64,000 bases of DNA from an uncultured Clostridia bacterium (GTDB lineage: Bacteria; Bacillota; Clostridia; Christensenellales; Borkfalkiaceae): positions 1 through 64,000 of the forward strand of contig CALVMD010000007.1 in NCBI GenBank assembly GCA_944342025.1. The letters run 5' to 3'. The notes beneath the pieces were generated by a model. The model searched no databases. It was given only the letters and a program-made list of their open reading frames with translations, and was not told the origin of the DNA. Shown here piece after piece: positions 35,315-43,042 of the stretch. The position numbers and the translations under genes are program-made. The first letter of the stretch is position 1; each line of letters opens with the position of its first letter.

Positions 35315-36004
35315 TTAAAAGTTCCTTTCTTCCGCATAATGACACTGACAGGTGCCGACGGAAAAGCAGCCCAGAACGCCGCTCAGATACGTCCCCGTGT
35401 CCAGATGCACTTTGCAATAGTCTGCGATGCTCCTGCCGCCCGCAAGACGGGGCGCGCGCGGATAGAGCAGAATTTCGTCTTTACCCGTCAGATACCGCAC
35501 GGGCGTATGCCCGAACAGAACACATTTTCCCTTTTGCGGCAAAACATCGGGATCTTTGAACCGACGATCATATACGAGCTGTTCGCACGTCGCCTGCGAA
35601 ACGGGCAGAAGTTCCCCGTTTCTGACGGGGATCCCTGCATGCACGCCGATAAAATCGTCCGTCTCTATATAAAAGGGCAAGAGATCGAACCTGTCCACCG
35701 TCTCCCAATCGAGAAGGTTTCCGTCCGGAAAATACTTGCACAGCGCCGCAAAAACCCGGTCGTAATCTTCCGTCTTTTGCATCATGGCGCGGTAGTATTT
35801 CAAAAAATCGTACTCGTGATTGCCCGCGATGCAATAGACGTTCGGCATAGAAAACAACAGCTTTGCAAGGCGTATGCTGTCGGGGCCCTTGTCGATCATA
35901 TCCCCCAGCACAAACAGCCTGTCGCCGCCGCCGAATTTGATTTTGTCCATCAGGCGGCAAAACGGCCCGTAATGGCCGTGAATGTCGGAAATACCATAGT
36001 CCAT
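35315..36004 (-). CDS. Metallophosphoesterase (PrpE/PP1-like)
   Basis: 229 residues of the calcineurin-like fold. Metal-binding motifs in order: SDIHGH (residues 6-11), LGDMIDKGPDS (about 35-45) and AGNHEYDF (about 61-68), then later His residues in FIGVHAGIP and LFGHTPV. Such enzymes dephosphorylate proteins or Ap4A. There is no ribosome site; a TATAAT box ends 6 nt before the ATG, pointing to leaderless translation. It lies 42 nt downstream of the response-regulator gene but appears to have its own promoter. Confidence 0.92.
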   Translation of the reverse strand: MDYGISDIHGHYGPFCRLMDKIKFGGGDRLFVLGDMIDKGPDSIRLAKLLFSMPNVYCIAGNHEYDFLKYYRAMMQKTEDYDRVFAALCKYFPDGNLLDWETVDRFDLLPFYIETDDFIGVHAGIPVRNGELLPVSQATCEQLVYDRRFKDPDVLPQKGKCVLFGHTPVRYLTGKDEILLYPRAPRLAGGRSIADYCKVHLDTGTYLSGVLGCFSVGTCQCHYAEERNF

Positions 36005-36010
36005 AGACTT

Positions 36011-36039
36011 ATTATATCATTTCCGAAAATCAAAAGCAA
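36011..36039 (-). promoter_or_regulatory. Promoter of the metallophosphoesterase (leaderless arrangement)
   Basis: Minus strand TTGCTT (36034-36039), 17-nt spacer, TATAAT (36011-36016), then AAGTCT and the ATG at 36004. Confidence 0.7.
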
Positions 36040-36046
36040 AATTTTG

Positions 36047-36850
36047 TCATATCTTGTCGGCTTTTGTTTCGGAAACAGCCCGTTGACGGATACCGTCCAG
36101 TTCAGCCAGATAATAGACCGACCAATCGTACGTTTTGCAGAATTCGCCGCGGTAATCCCCCCTGCCCGTCAGAAGATAGTGCCAATAATCGCACTCTATC
36201 ATCGTTTTATCGAGCGAAAGCGCGGCCCGGCGCCATTCCACGCAGGGAATGTCGAGATCGCTCAGCGTCCGTCTGAGACGCCAGACGGCGTCGCGGTACA
36301 GGATTTTGCTCTTTTCCGTATTCATGTCCGCCCAAAGCTGCGAGATCGCGTCGTTCATCGTCAGCGTTTTGCCGTTATAAGCCAGAAGGAGCGCGAACAG
36401 TTCTTTCGATTTTGCCGATGAAAATTTTACTTTCTCGCCGTCGGCAAAACAATCGAACGTGTCGAACATTTTGGCGACCAATACCCTCTTTTTATCCTTG
36501 ATGAGGGAAAGAAACTTCAGGAGGGTCTGCGTTTCATAAGGTTTATACAAGAAACCGAGCGTGTGTTTTCTGACGGAATCGGGCAGGTCGCTCTCCATTA
36601 AAGACAGCCCCGTGATAAAGACGATCTTGATGGTCGGATCGATCCGCAGCAGCCGCTCCGCCAATTCGACGCCGTCGGTTTTCGGCATGCGGATATCCAA
36701 AAAGGCAGCGTTCACGCCGCCTTTTGCCGCATATTCGCAGACCGCTTCCGCATCGTCACGATAAAATTTGTATTCGACGTCCTCGCCGATAATTTCGCCC
36801 AAAAACGCCTGCAGCGCGCTCATTTCATCGTCTACGACAATGATCTTCAT
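36047..36850 (-). CDS. Response regulator with SARP-like winged-helix output
   Basis: 267 residues. The receiver domain (about 1-120) has acidic pocket VVDDE, phospho-acceptor Asp in AAFLDIRMP, FITG and the Lys in FLYKPY. The output domain (about 130-260) reads CFADGEKVKFSSAKSKELFA, LLLAYNGKTLTMNDAISQLW and RDAVWRLRRTLSD, the OmpR/SARP-type winged helix that often precedes BTAD domains, here with a short tail instead. It overlaps the kinase gene by 4 nt, making a classic two-component pair. Targets unknown; the adjacent genes of unknown envelope function are candidates. Confidence 0.9.
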   Translation of the reverse strand: MKIIVVDDEMSALQAFLGEIIGEDVEYKFYRDDAEAVCEYAAKGGVNAAFLDIRMPKTDGVELAERLLRIDPTIKIVFITGLSLMESDLPDSVRKHTLGFLYKPYETQTLLKFLSLIKDKKRVLVAKMFDTFDCFADGEKVKFSSAKSKELFALLLAYNGKTLTMNDAISQLWADMNTEKSKILYRDAVWRLRRTLSDLDIPCVEWRRAALSLDKTMIECDYWHYLLTGRGDYRGEFCKTYDWSVYYLAELDGIRQRAVSETKADKI

Positions 36851-38205
36851 TTTTTCTCCACCTTTTGACAGATATAGACAGTGATCTCGGTACCCTCCCC
36901 CGGGCTGCTCCGGACGGACAGATCCGCGTTCAGCAGCAGCTTGAAACGTTCGCGCGCGTTGCTGATCCCGTGCGCGCCCTCTTTGACGCCGGACATATTA
37001 AACCCGACGCCGTTGTCGGAGATTTTCAGTTCGACGCTGCCGTCTGCGGCGCGGGAGGAGATCATGATACAGCCGTCCTCCTTTTCGTTGACGCGGCTGT
37101 ATTTGACCGCGTTTTCGATGAACGGCTGAATGGAAAAGGCCGGCACGGAAAAATCGGTCGCCTCGATATCGTAGATGACATCGAACGCGCGCGCCTGCCC
37201 GATGTTGATGAAACTGATATACCGCGCGACATTTTGCAGTTCCTGCTCGAACGGGACGATCTCCGTATCGATCATCGACAGGCTTTCGCGCAGGTATTCA
37301 GAAAACAGTTCCAGCGCGCCGTCGCCCGCCTCGACGTTGCGGTGATACATCGACTTGACGGTCGTGAGAGAATTGAAAATAAAATGCGGCTTCATCTGCC
37401 CGACCAGTATTTTCAGTTTGAGCCGCTCGGTCTGCAGCCGATACTCGCTCAGGTGCAGGGCGGCGCCTTCGTTGCGCAGAAAATAAAAGAGGTAGATCAC
37501 GGCGAAACAGAACAGGATGATCGCGTAATATCCGATCGGCCACCCGACGCAGCCCCGAACGATCCCCGCATAATACAGAGAATCGACCGCCTGCATCCCG
37601 GTCGCCGCCGCGAGGATCGCAGCCGAAAAATAGAAAGGCAGATTGTCCAGGCCGCCGCGGTAAGAAAAAAACCGCATGCAGCCGAACCAACCCGCGAGCG
37701 CCGCCGCAAAACAGCACAGCGCGATGTACTGCAAACCGTAAAACGCGAGCAGGACATAGGCGGCAAAACATAAAATACCGACCGCAAATAAAGGGACGAT
37801 CGCCATTTTTTTGCCGTTCGGCCGAAAGGTATGGCGGAAAAACAGCGCGATCGTCAGCGCGACGCCCGTAAAAAAGAAGTAATCGAAAATGTCAAACAGG
37901 CGATCCGGCGTATCTGCGCCCGCATCGGCATAAAAAGCACGCATGTCGGGCGAAAAAAGCATAAAGAGCAGCAAAAAGAGCGCGACCGCCGCCGTGTGCA
38001 GCGTGGAATCGAATACCTTGAACGCCGAAACGCATTCGACTACGAGAATGACCGCCCCAATCCCGCACAGTACTACGGCGAATACGCTCGCCGGGCTGCC
38101 GCCGTCCGCAGCGGAAGGGCTGACAAGCGAAACAGCGCTGCCCATAAATACGAGCAGCGTGTTCACGACGACGGATAAAATTCGTATTGTCTTTTTGCAT
38201 TCCAT
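36847..38205 (-). CDS. Sensor histidine kinase, LytS/YesM type
   Basis: 452 residues. The N-terminal 240 hold about seven to eight hydrophobic helices forming a membrane sensor without a large extracellular domain. The His_kinase module begins at LKILVGQMKPHFIFNSLTTV with the phospho-acceptor His, and the ATP-binding domain has QPFIENAVKYS (N box) and ISDNGVGFNM (G box), ending in GEGTEITVYI. It phosphorylates the coupled response regulator. No ribosome site; an extended -10 box TGGTATACT ends 6 nt before the ATG, suggesting a leaderless mRNA. Confidence 0.92.
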   Translation of the reverse strand: MECKKTIRILSVVVNTLLVFMGSAVSLVSPSAADGGSPASVFAVVLCGIGAVILVVECVSAFKVFDSTLHTAAVALFLLLFMLFSPDMRAFYADAGADTPDRLFDIFDYFFFTGVALTIALFFRHTFRPNGKKMAIVPLFAVGILCFAAYVLLAFYGLQYIALCCFAAALAGWFGCMRFFSYRGGLDNLPFYFSAAILAAATGMQAVDSLYYAGIVRGCVGWPIGYYAIILFCFAVIYLFYFLRNEGAALHLSEYRLQTERLKLKILVGQMKPHFIFNSLTTVKSMYHRNVEAGDGALELFSEYLRESLSMIDTEIVPFEQELQNVARYISFINIGQARAFDVIYDIEATDFSVPAFSIQPFIENAVKYSRVNEKEDGCIMISSRAADGSVELKISDNGVGFNMSGVKEGAHGISNARERFKLLLNADLSVRSSPGEGTEITVYICQKVEKK

Positions 38206-38211
38206 GACATT

Positions 38212-38220
38212 AGTATACCA
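38212..38220 (-). promoter_or_regulatory. Extended -10 promoter of the kinase/regulator operon
   Basis: Minus strand TGG-TATACT (TATACT at 38212-38217), no good -35 box, then AATGTC and the ATG at 38205. Confidence 0.6.
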
Positions 38221-38365
38221 TAACTTCCGCCGGACGGTCTTTCCGTTTCAAAAAGTCCGCCCGGCGTTCTCCGCAAAAACAACGCGCCGGCGGCGCGGCT
38301 GCAAAGCGCCGCCGTGCCGCCGGTCCGGTCACACGGCCGAATATGCCGCAGTTTTTTGAAAAGAT

Positions 38366-39391
38366 TTATGTAGAAAAGGATGCGCTGATGTTTTTTACGG
38401 ACACCGACCAGTCCCCGTCCAGCCCCGAATACCGGTCGATATATTCTTCCACCGCCGAGACCGCGCGCGACGCGATTTCTTCCGCAATGCTGTCGAGGTG
38501 TTCCTGCGCGTTCGAGCGGATCGTTTCGACCGACCGCCCGTCCGAACTTTTGCAGGCGAACCGTATGCTGCCGCTCACGCTGACCCGGTGCGTCGAACTC
38601 CATATATCGACGCTGACGGAATCCAGAAATATGTCGCCGTATCCCCACGAGCCGAGATAACCGCCCGAACGGGGAAGCGCATCGAGAACGGCCCTTTTCA
38701 GGCCGCCCTCCGAACCTGCCGAACGTTCGGAGGAATAGGACGCTCCGCCGCCCGAATACGAGGCCGTGCGGGCGCCCGAACCCGAAGACGAGCCCGAAGA
38801 GCGGCCGCTGCGCGAAGAATCCCTTCTCTTGCCTATGATCAGCAGCCCTATGATCAGGATCGCCAGGCCCAAAAGCAGCGCGAACAACCAAGGGATGGGC
38901 AGATAGCCCACCGCGCCGCAGAGCGCATAGCCGACCGCAAGGCTGACCGGCACGGCGATCATGCAGCCGACCTGATAGCCGTTCGTATATTGCGCCCCTT
39001 TGAAGTACAGGAGCATGACCGCCGACGCAATCCACCAGAAACCGCCCAGGGCAACATACCAGGGGCCGTAGGCGTCGAGCCCGTTGCCTTCGATCGCCAT
39101 TCCCCCGAACAGGGCGATGAGATCGGCGACGAGAAGGATCACGATCCCGACGACGATGAGAAAGAGGCGCGCCGCTCTTTTTGCGCCAGTCAGGTAATCG
39201 GAAAGGCCGAACATGCCGTACGCGATGAACAGGAACAGCGCCCCGAGAAGCCCTATCGAGCCGAAAACCATATTGTCCAACCCCGGCATATCCGGGTTTT
39301 TTGCGTTGACCGAAAACATGATCACGACCGCCGCGATAAAGTAGACAACGTTCAGCGCCAGCCCGATCAGTTTGCCCTTTCTTTCCGACAT
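38366..39391 (-). CDS. Membrane protein of unknown function with C-terminal soluble domain
   Basis: 341 residues. Six or so transmembrane helices occupy residues 8-195, followed by a Ser/Gly/Arg-rich linker (GRSSGSSSGSGARTAS) and a soluble C-terminal domain of about 110 residues (SVSVDIWSSTHRVSVSGSIR, HLDSIAEEIASRAVSAVEEY) that ends in GDWSVSVKNISASFST. CGGAGG lies 7 nt before the ATG. Family not recognised. Last of four same-strand genes (41033 to 38366), which look like one operon. Confidence 0.7.
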   Translation of the reverse strand: MSERKGKLIGLALNVVYFIAAVVIMFSVNAKNPDMPGLDNMVFGSIGLLGALFLFIAYGMFGLSDYLTGAKRAARLFLIVVGIVILLVADLIALFGGMAIEGNGLDAYGPWYVALGGFWWIASAVMLLYFKGAQYTNGYQVGCMIAVPVSLAVGYALCGAVGYLPIPWLFALLLGLAILIIGLLIIGKRRDSSRSGRSSGSSSGSGARTASYSGGGASYSSERSAGSEGGLKRAVLDALPRSGGYLGSWGYGDIFLDSVSVDIWSSTHRVSVSGSIRFACKSSDGRSVETIRSNAQEHLDSIAEEIASRAVSAVEEYIDRYSGLDGDWSVSVKNISASFST

Positions 39392-39459
39392 TCAGTTACC
39401 TCCGATTGATTTGACCGCTTTTCCGTACGTGCCGCACGAACCTCGCCGTGCGGGCGGAT

Positions 39460-39747
39460 TCAGGCGTTGTTGTGCACATAAATGTAGCGGATATTAAAGT
39501 TGCCGCGCAGCTCTTTCCGCAGAAAATTCTGCACCTGCCGCTCGACGTCCGAACGGTCTGGCCACGAAAAATTACCCAAAGGATAGTACACGTCGAGGTC
39601 TGCCATGCCGTCGCCGACGCGTTTGACCCAAAAGCTCCCTTCGTACCCGTTGTAGGTAAAGCTGCCGTCGCCCGCGTGCGTCCTGGCAAACTCACTGCTC
39701 TGACGGCGGTTGAAATCACGCTCCGCCTGACGTACCTTTTTCAGCAT
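39460..39747 (-). CDS. Small hypothetical soluble protein
   Basis: 95 residues with good ribosome site GGAGG 8 nt upstream. Charged N-terminus (KVRQAERDFNRRQSSEFAR) followed by a beta-rich region FTYNGYEGSFWVKRVGDG and DLDVYYPLGNF, ending NIRYIYVHNNA. No signal peptide. The C-terminal domain of the neighbouring 38366 membrane protein has a similar mix of strands and a long helix, so the two may share a fold; this is only an impression. Confidence 0.6.
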   Translation of the reverse strand: MLKKVRQAERDFNRRQSSEFARTHAGDGSFTYNGYEGSFWVKRVGDGMADLDVYYPLGNFSWPDRSDVERQVQNFLRKELRGNFNIRYIYVHNNA

Positions 39748-39761
39748 ATGATTTCCTCCTT

Positions 39762-40265
39762 TTATGCCATATTGCTGCCCAGCGCCAGCCGCGCGATCAG
39801 CGCGACGAGCAGCCCGAGCGAACCGATCACAAAATTAAAGATGAGCAATGCGTGGTAACCCATAAAGATGTTCAGGATCGCATTGGCGACGAGAACGACG
39901 ATCGAAACGCCGTAAGTCACGGCAAAACCCGCCCCGCCGCGGAACGCGTTGCCGAACCACAGCGCCGCCTGCAATGCGCCCGCCCAGCCGATGGCGACCG
40001 CCATGATGAAATTCATGTCGCTCTCCGAAAGGGAGAGGTACTGCGACGAAGCGATGTAGATCGGGATGATCTGCAGCAGCATGCCGGGGAAATAAAAGAT
40101 GATCTCCCTTACGACAAAGTTTTCGCACTCGCCCAAAAGGACGGCGCCGATATATTCGAGGATGGAGCCGATGATCAGGCACGCCAGTATCCCGCCGCTG
40201 AAATGGCAAAAGCCCTGCAAAACGGCGATCATGGCGATCTTTAAGATGGCAAAATAGACAAACAT
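39762..40265 (-). CDS. Hypothetical membrane protein with five helices
   Basis: 167 residues, almost entirely hydrophobic with about five transmembrane segments (for example IAMIAVLQGFCHFSGGILAC, FAVTYGVSIVVLVANAILNI and ALLIFNFVIGSLGLLVALIA). GGAGAACGGAGAA precedes the ATG. No family recognised. It lies 14 nt upstream of the 95-residue protein, in the same direction. Confidence 0.65.
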   Translation of the reverse strand: MFVYFAILKIAMIAVLQGFCHFSGGILACLIIGSILEYIGAVLLGECENFVVREIIFYFPGMLLQIIPIYIASSQYLSLSESDMNFIMAVAIGWAGALQAALWFGNAFRGGAGFAVTYGVSIVVLVANAILNIFMGYHALLIFNFVIGSLGLLVALIARLALGSNMA

Positions 40266-40292
40266 TTCTCCGTTCTCCTCCCTTCCGCCGCC

Positions 40293-41033
40293 TTATTTTT
40301 TCAACGTTTTCGCCCTCTGTTTCAGCACGTCTTCTTTCTTTGCGCTGAACCAGAGAACTTCGCCGGCGGTCACTTTTCCCGCTTTCGAAACGCTCTTACC
40401 GTTCGGCGCGGCGCAAAGTCCGTTGGACATTGCCGTATGATATGCCTTTCTGCCCTTGACGGAAACGCCGCAGGCGATGGCGAAATCGGTCGCCTTTTTG
40501 CTGGCATGCCCCTTGCCGCGCGCCCATACGCCCGGCTTGATCGCATAGGCATCCGAATAATAGCCCAAAAGCCCGACCGGGTGCTGAATCGAATCGGAAA
40601 ACACCCCTTCGTCGGAGTCCGCGTAGCCCAGACTGTCCAGAGCGGCCCCCGCAGGCGCCAGAACGTATTTTGAAGTGCAGTATACCGAATCCGACTTTTT
40701 ATATTTTGTAACTTCGATGCTGCCCTTATGCTTCTTTTCGCCGGTGAACAGGTGCCCGCCCATTTCCCATACGAGCGGTTCGAATTTAAAATACGCCGTT
40801 TCGCCGTCGGCAACCCTCTGCCCGTCCGAAAAGACGACGTATTTTTTGCAACGTACCGTCCGCGAAACGTACGTCGCCCCGTCGGAACCGTCAAACAGCC
40901 CGGAGTATTGCGTCTCCTTCAGCGTAACGGACGGCGATTTGACGCTCTGCGGAAAAATTCCGTATGTAAACGTTTTAGGTTTTAAGAACTTGAAAAAAGT
41001 CACAAGTTTTACAATGGGATCGATCAGTGACAT
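40293..41033 (-). CDS. DUF6273-like (formylglycine/C-lectin-like) protein
   Basis: 246 residues, no signal peptide. The pattern TYGIFPQSVKSPSVTL near the start, TAYFKFEPLVWEM in the middle and KKATDFAIACGVSVKG near the end follows the layout of DUF6273 domains, which usually read YG.YPQ, FKVEPI.W and T.YA.A.G. Such domains are thought to have a sulfatase-modifying/C-lectin-like fold; function unknown. GGAG lies 7-8 nt upstream of the ATG. First gene of the four-gene unknown operon. Confidence 0.6.
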   Translation of the reverse strand: MSLIDPIVKLVTFFKFLKPKTFTYGIFPQSVKSPSVTLKETQYSGLFDGSDGATYVSRTVRCKKYVVFSDGQRVADGETAYFKFEPLVWEMGGHLFTGEKKHKGSIEVTKYKKSDSVYCTSKYVLAPAGAALDSLGYADSDEGVFSDSIQHPVGLLGYYSDAYAIKPGVWARGKGHASKKATDFAIACGVSVKGRKAYHTAMSNGLCAAPNGKSVSKAGKVTAGEVLWFSAKKEDVLKQRAKTLKK

Positions 41034-41355
41034 GTTTTTTGCTCCTTTAAAAATTTTATTTCAGAGTATAACAGGAAAAGCGCTAAAAAAGTGCTAAAAT
41101 ATCGAATGTCGTCAACATTTTTTCACAATGTTATCGCATTTTCAGCACTTTCCGGCAAAATCGGCCCTGTTTGCAAAAGTAAAGCCGCAAAAATAAAGCG
41201 ACGGCCCGCCGCAGAAACTGCGGCGGGCCGTCACCTTTCGGATTTACCGTTCATCGAATGAAATTTTAAAATTTTCGGATCTTTCCCGTGTACTGACCGT
41301 TTACATTTCGGAAACACGGCGCCTTTTGATCGGGCGTACCGGCTATCGCATTGCA
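41034..41355. other. Intergenic region between ROK operon end and DUF6273-like gene
   Basis: Holds the 5' region of the DUF6273-like gene: a minus-strand TATACT at about 41069-41074 without a good -35 box, and AAGTGCTGAAA / TTTTAGCACTTTTT segments that form partial repeats around it. The hairpin at 41200-41232 ends the ROK transcript. Confidence 0.45.
41200..41232 (-). terminator. Terminator of the GxGYxYP/GH38 operon
   Basis: Perfect 15-bp stem GACGGCCCGCCGCAG / complement with a 3-nt loop, followed on the minus strand by GCTTTATTTTT. Confidence 0.85.
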
Positions 41356-42306
41356 CTAAACCAGCGCGGCAACGACGGCACCGTAGTCGCCTATCTTTTC
41401 TCCGAGCTTACTGGGCAAGACCCGCACGCGCGCGTAAGAAGCCGCCAGGCATTCCTTCTGCATTTCTCTCTGCATATTCGGTTCGATATACTGCCTGCAC
41501 CGCGCATAAATACTGCCCGCAACGATGACTTCGGGATTCAGCAGGTCGACCAATACGGAAAGCCCCCTGCCGAAATATTTTCCCACCAATCCGAACACCG
41601 CCAGTGCGTCTGCATCGCCCTGCGCCGCGCGTTCGCCCAGAACTTTTGCGCTCACGCTGCCGGCGCCCCTGTAATACGGGCATTTTTCTCCGCGCTGTAT
41701 TTTTTCCGTAAAATACATGTCTGCCAGCTGTGCTATGCCGCCCCCGCTGCAAAAACCTTCAAACGAACCCGCTTTGCCGTAACCTACCGGGCCGAGCTTT
41801 TCCAACCGGATATGCCCCGCCTCGCCCGCCATGTCGTCCGCGCCCGAATACAGCGCGCCGTTGAGGATAAGCCCCGCGCCCAGCCCCGTGCCGAACGTGA
41901 GAAAGATCATGTTTCTCGTGCCCCTGCCCGCGCCGTATTTCCACTCCGCGACGGCGCACGCGTCCGCATCGTTTTTCAGGCGGACCGCCTTTTCTTCCAG
42001 CCCCAACCGTTCCGCGACATACGCGCAGGCTGGCACGTTATCCCATCCGGGCAGATTCGGGGGGCTCAGAATCGCGCCGCGCGCCGAGGAGAGCGGCCCG
42101 CCGCAGGAAATGCCGACAGCCTCTGCCGTTACGCCGCGCCGCGCCGCAAAAACCTTTATCTTTTTGCAGAGCGCATCCAGCACAGACTCCCACGTTCCTT
42201 TCGTTTCGATCTGTTCGCGCTCCAAAAATTCAATTTTATCTTCCCGTGCGTCCGCCAACAGCGCCGCGCACTTTGTTCCGCCGATATCCAGACCCGCAAC
42301 GATCAT
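41356..42306 (-). CDS. ROK-family sugar kinase
   Basis: 316 residues. ATP-binding GLDIGGTKCAAL opens the protein; the catalytic Asp is in LKNDADACAVAEW, and FLTFGTGLGAGLI and AGEAGHIRL follow the ROK pattern. The usual zinc cluster C-x-CG-x-x-GC-x-E is replaced by GYGKAGSFEGF, so the structural zinc appears lost. ATG 42306 overlaps the stop of the SIS gene. ROK enzymes phosphorylate glucose, mannose, fructose or N-acetylhexosamines. With GH38 upstream, mannose or a mannose-derived sugar is plausible. Last gene of the operon. Confidence 0.9.
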   Translation of the reverse strand: MIVAGLDIGGTKCAALLADAREDKIEFLEREQIETKGTWESVLDALCKKIKVFAARRGVTAEAVGISCGGPLSSARGAILSPPNLPGWDNVPACAYVAERLGLEEKAVRLKNDADACAVAEWKYGAGRGTRNMIFLTFGTGLGAGLILNGALYSGADDMAGEAGHIRLEKLGPVGYGKAGSFEGFCSGGGIAQLADMYFTEKIQRGEKCPYYRGAGSVSAKVLGERAAQGDADALAVFGLVGKYFGRGLSVLVDLLNPEVIVAGSIYARCRQYIEPNMQREMQKECLAASYARVRVLPSKLGEKIGDYGAVVAALV

Positions 42307-42920
42307 CGGCAATCCCCCCAGATCTTTTCTTCCGCCAGGGCGCAGATCTCGTGATATACCGGCAGATGCAGCTCCTGCACGAGATAAGTCTCCGTTTCGG
42401 GCACGTTGATGCGGATGTCGCAGTGCGGCAGCAGCATCCCGCCGCCCTGCCCCGTAAATCCGACCACCGTCATGCCGCACGCGCGCGCCGTGACCGCCGC
42501 ATTGACGACCGCCTTGCTGTTGCCCGACGTACTGAACGCAAACAGCACGTCGCCCGGCGCACCCATCGCGCAGACTTGCTGCGCGAACGCGTATTCGTAC
42601 CCCACATCGTTGCACAGAGCCGTAAAAACGGCAGACTGCGAAAGCAGTGAAACGGAGCAGATTCCGCCCGCAAGTTTGTCCGCCATATCCGCCCTGCCCG
42701 CACGTTCCAGCGCTTCGCGCAGCGCCGGATCGATCGGGCGCCTGATCTTGAATTCCTTGATCAGCTCTCCGCTGATGTGCTCGCAGTCGGCGGCGCTGCC
42801 CCCGTTTCCGCAGAGCAATATTTTTTTGCCCGCTTTGTATGCCGCGACGACGGCTTCCGCCGCCCGCCCGATCTCATCGCGCAGAGACAAAAGCTCCGCA
42901 TGCCTTTCATACAGTCCCAT
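42303..42920 (-). CDS. SIS-domain protein, GmhA-like phosphosugar isomerase
   Basis: 205 residues with a single SIS domain of the sedoheptulose-7-phosphate isomerase (GmhA/DiaA) type. ILLCGNGGSAADCEHISGEL and FAFSTSGNSKAVVNAA are the two phosphosugar-binding loops, and ETYLVQELHLPVYHEICALAE holds the C-terminal Glu and His seen in GmhA. In this operon, between a mannosidase and a ROK kinase, it may isomerise a phosphorylated sugar from the imported glycan rather than make heptose for LPS. Confidence 0.9.
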   Translation of the reverse strand: MGLYERHAELLSLRDEIGRAAEAVVAAYKAGKKILLCGNGGSAADCEHISGELIKEFKIRRPIDPALREALERAGRADMADKLAGGICSVSLLSQSAVFTALCNDVGYEYAFAQQVCAMGAPGDVLFAFSTSGNSKAVVNAAVTARACGMTVVGFTGQGGGMLLPHCDIRINVPETETYLVQELHLPVYHEICALAEEKIWGDCR

Positions 42921-42978
42921 ATGCCAAGACCCCCGTTTCTGTCTGCACCGTAAATTAAAAATGCTTTCTGTCTTTCAT

Positions 42979-43010
42979 CCGGCCGCAGAATTTTTCCGCT
43001 CTGCGGCCGG
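42979..43010. repeat. Intra-operon hairpin between GH38 and SIS genes
   Basis: Perfect 11-bp arms CCGGCCGCAGA / TCTGCGGCCGG with a 10-nt loop; no T-tract on the operon strand. It could adjust the ratio between upstream and downstream products. Confidence 0.6.
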
Positions 43011-43042
43011 AAAGTATACCCAAACCCAAAAAAACTTTTCTC

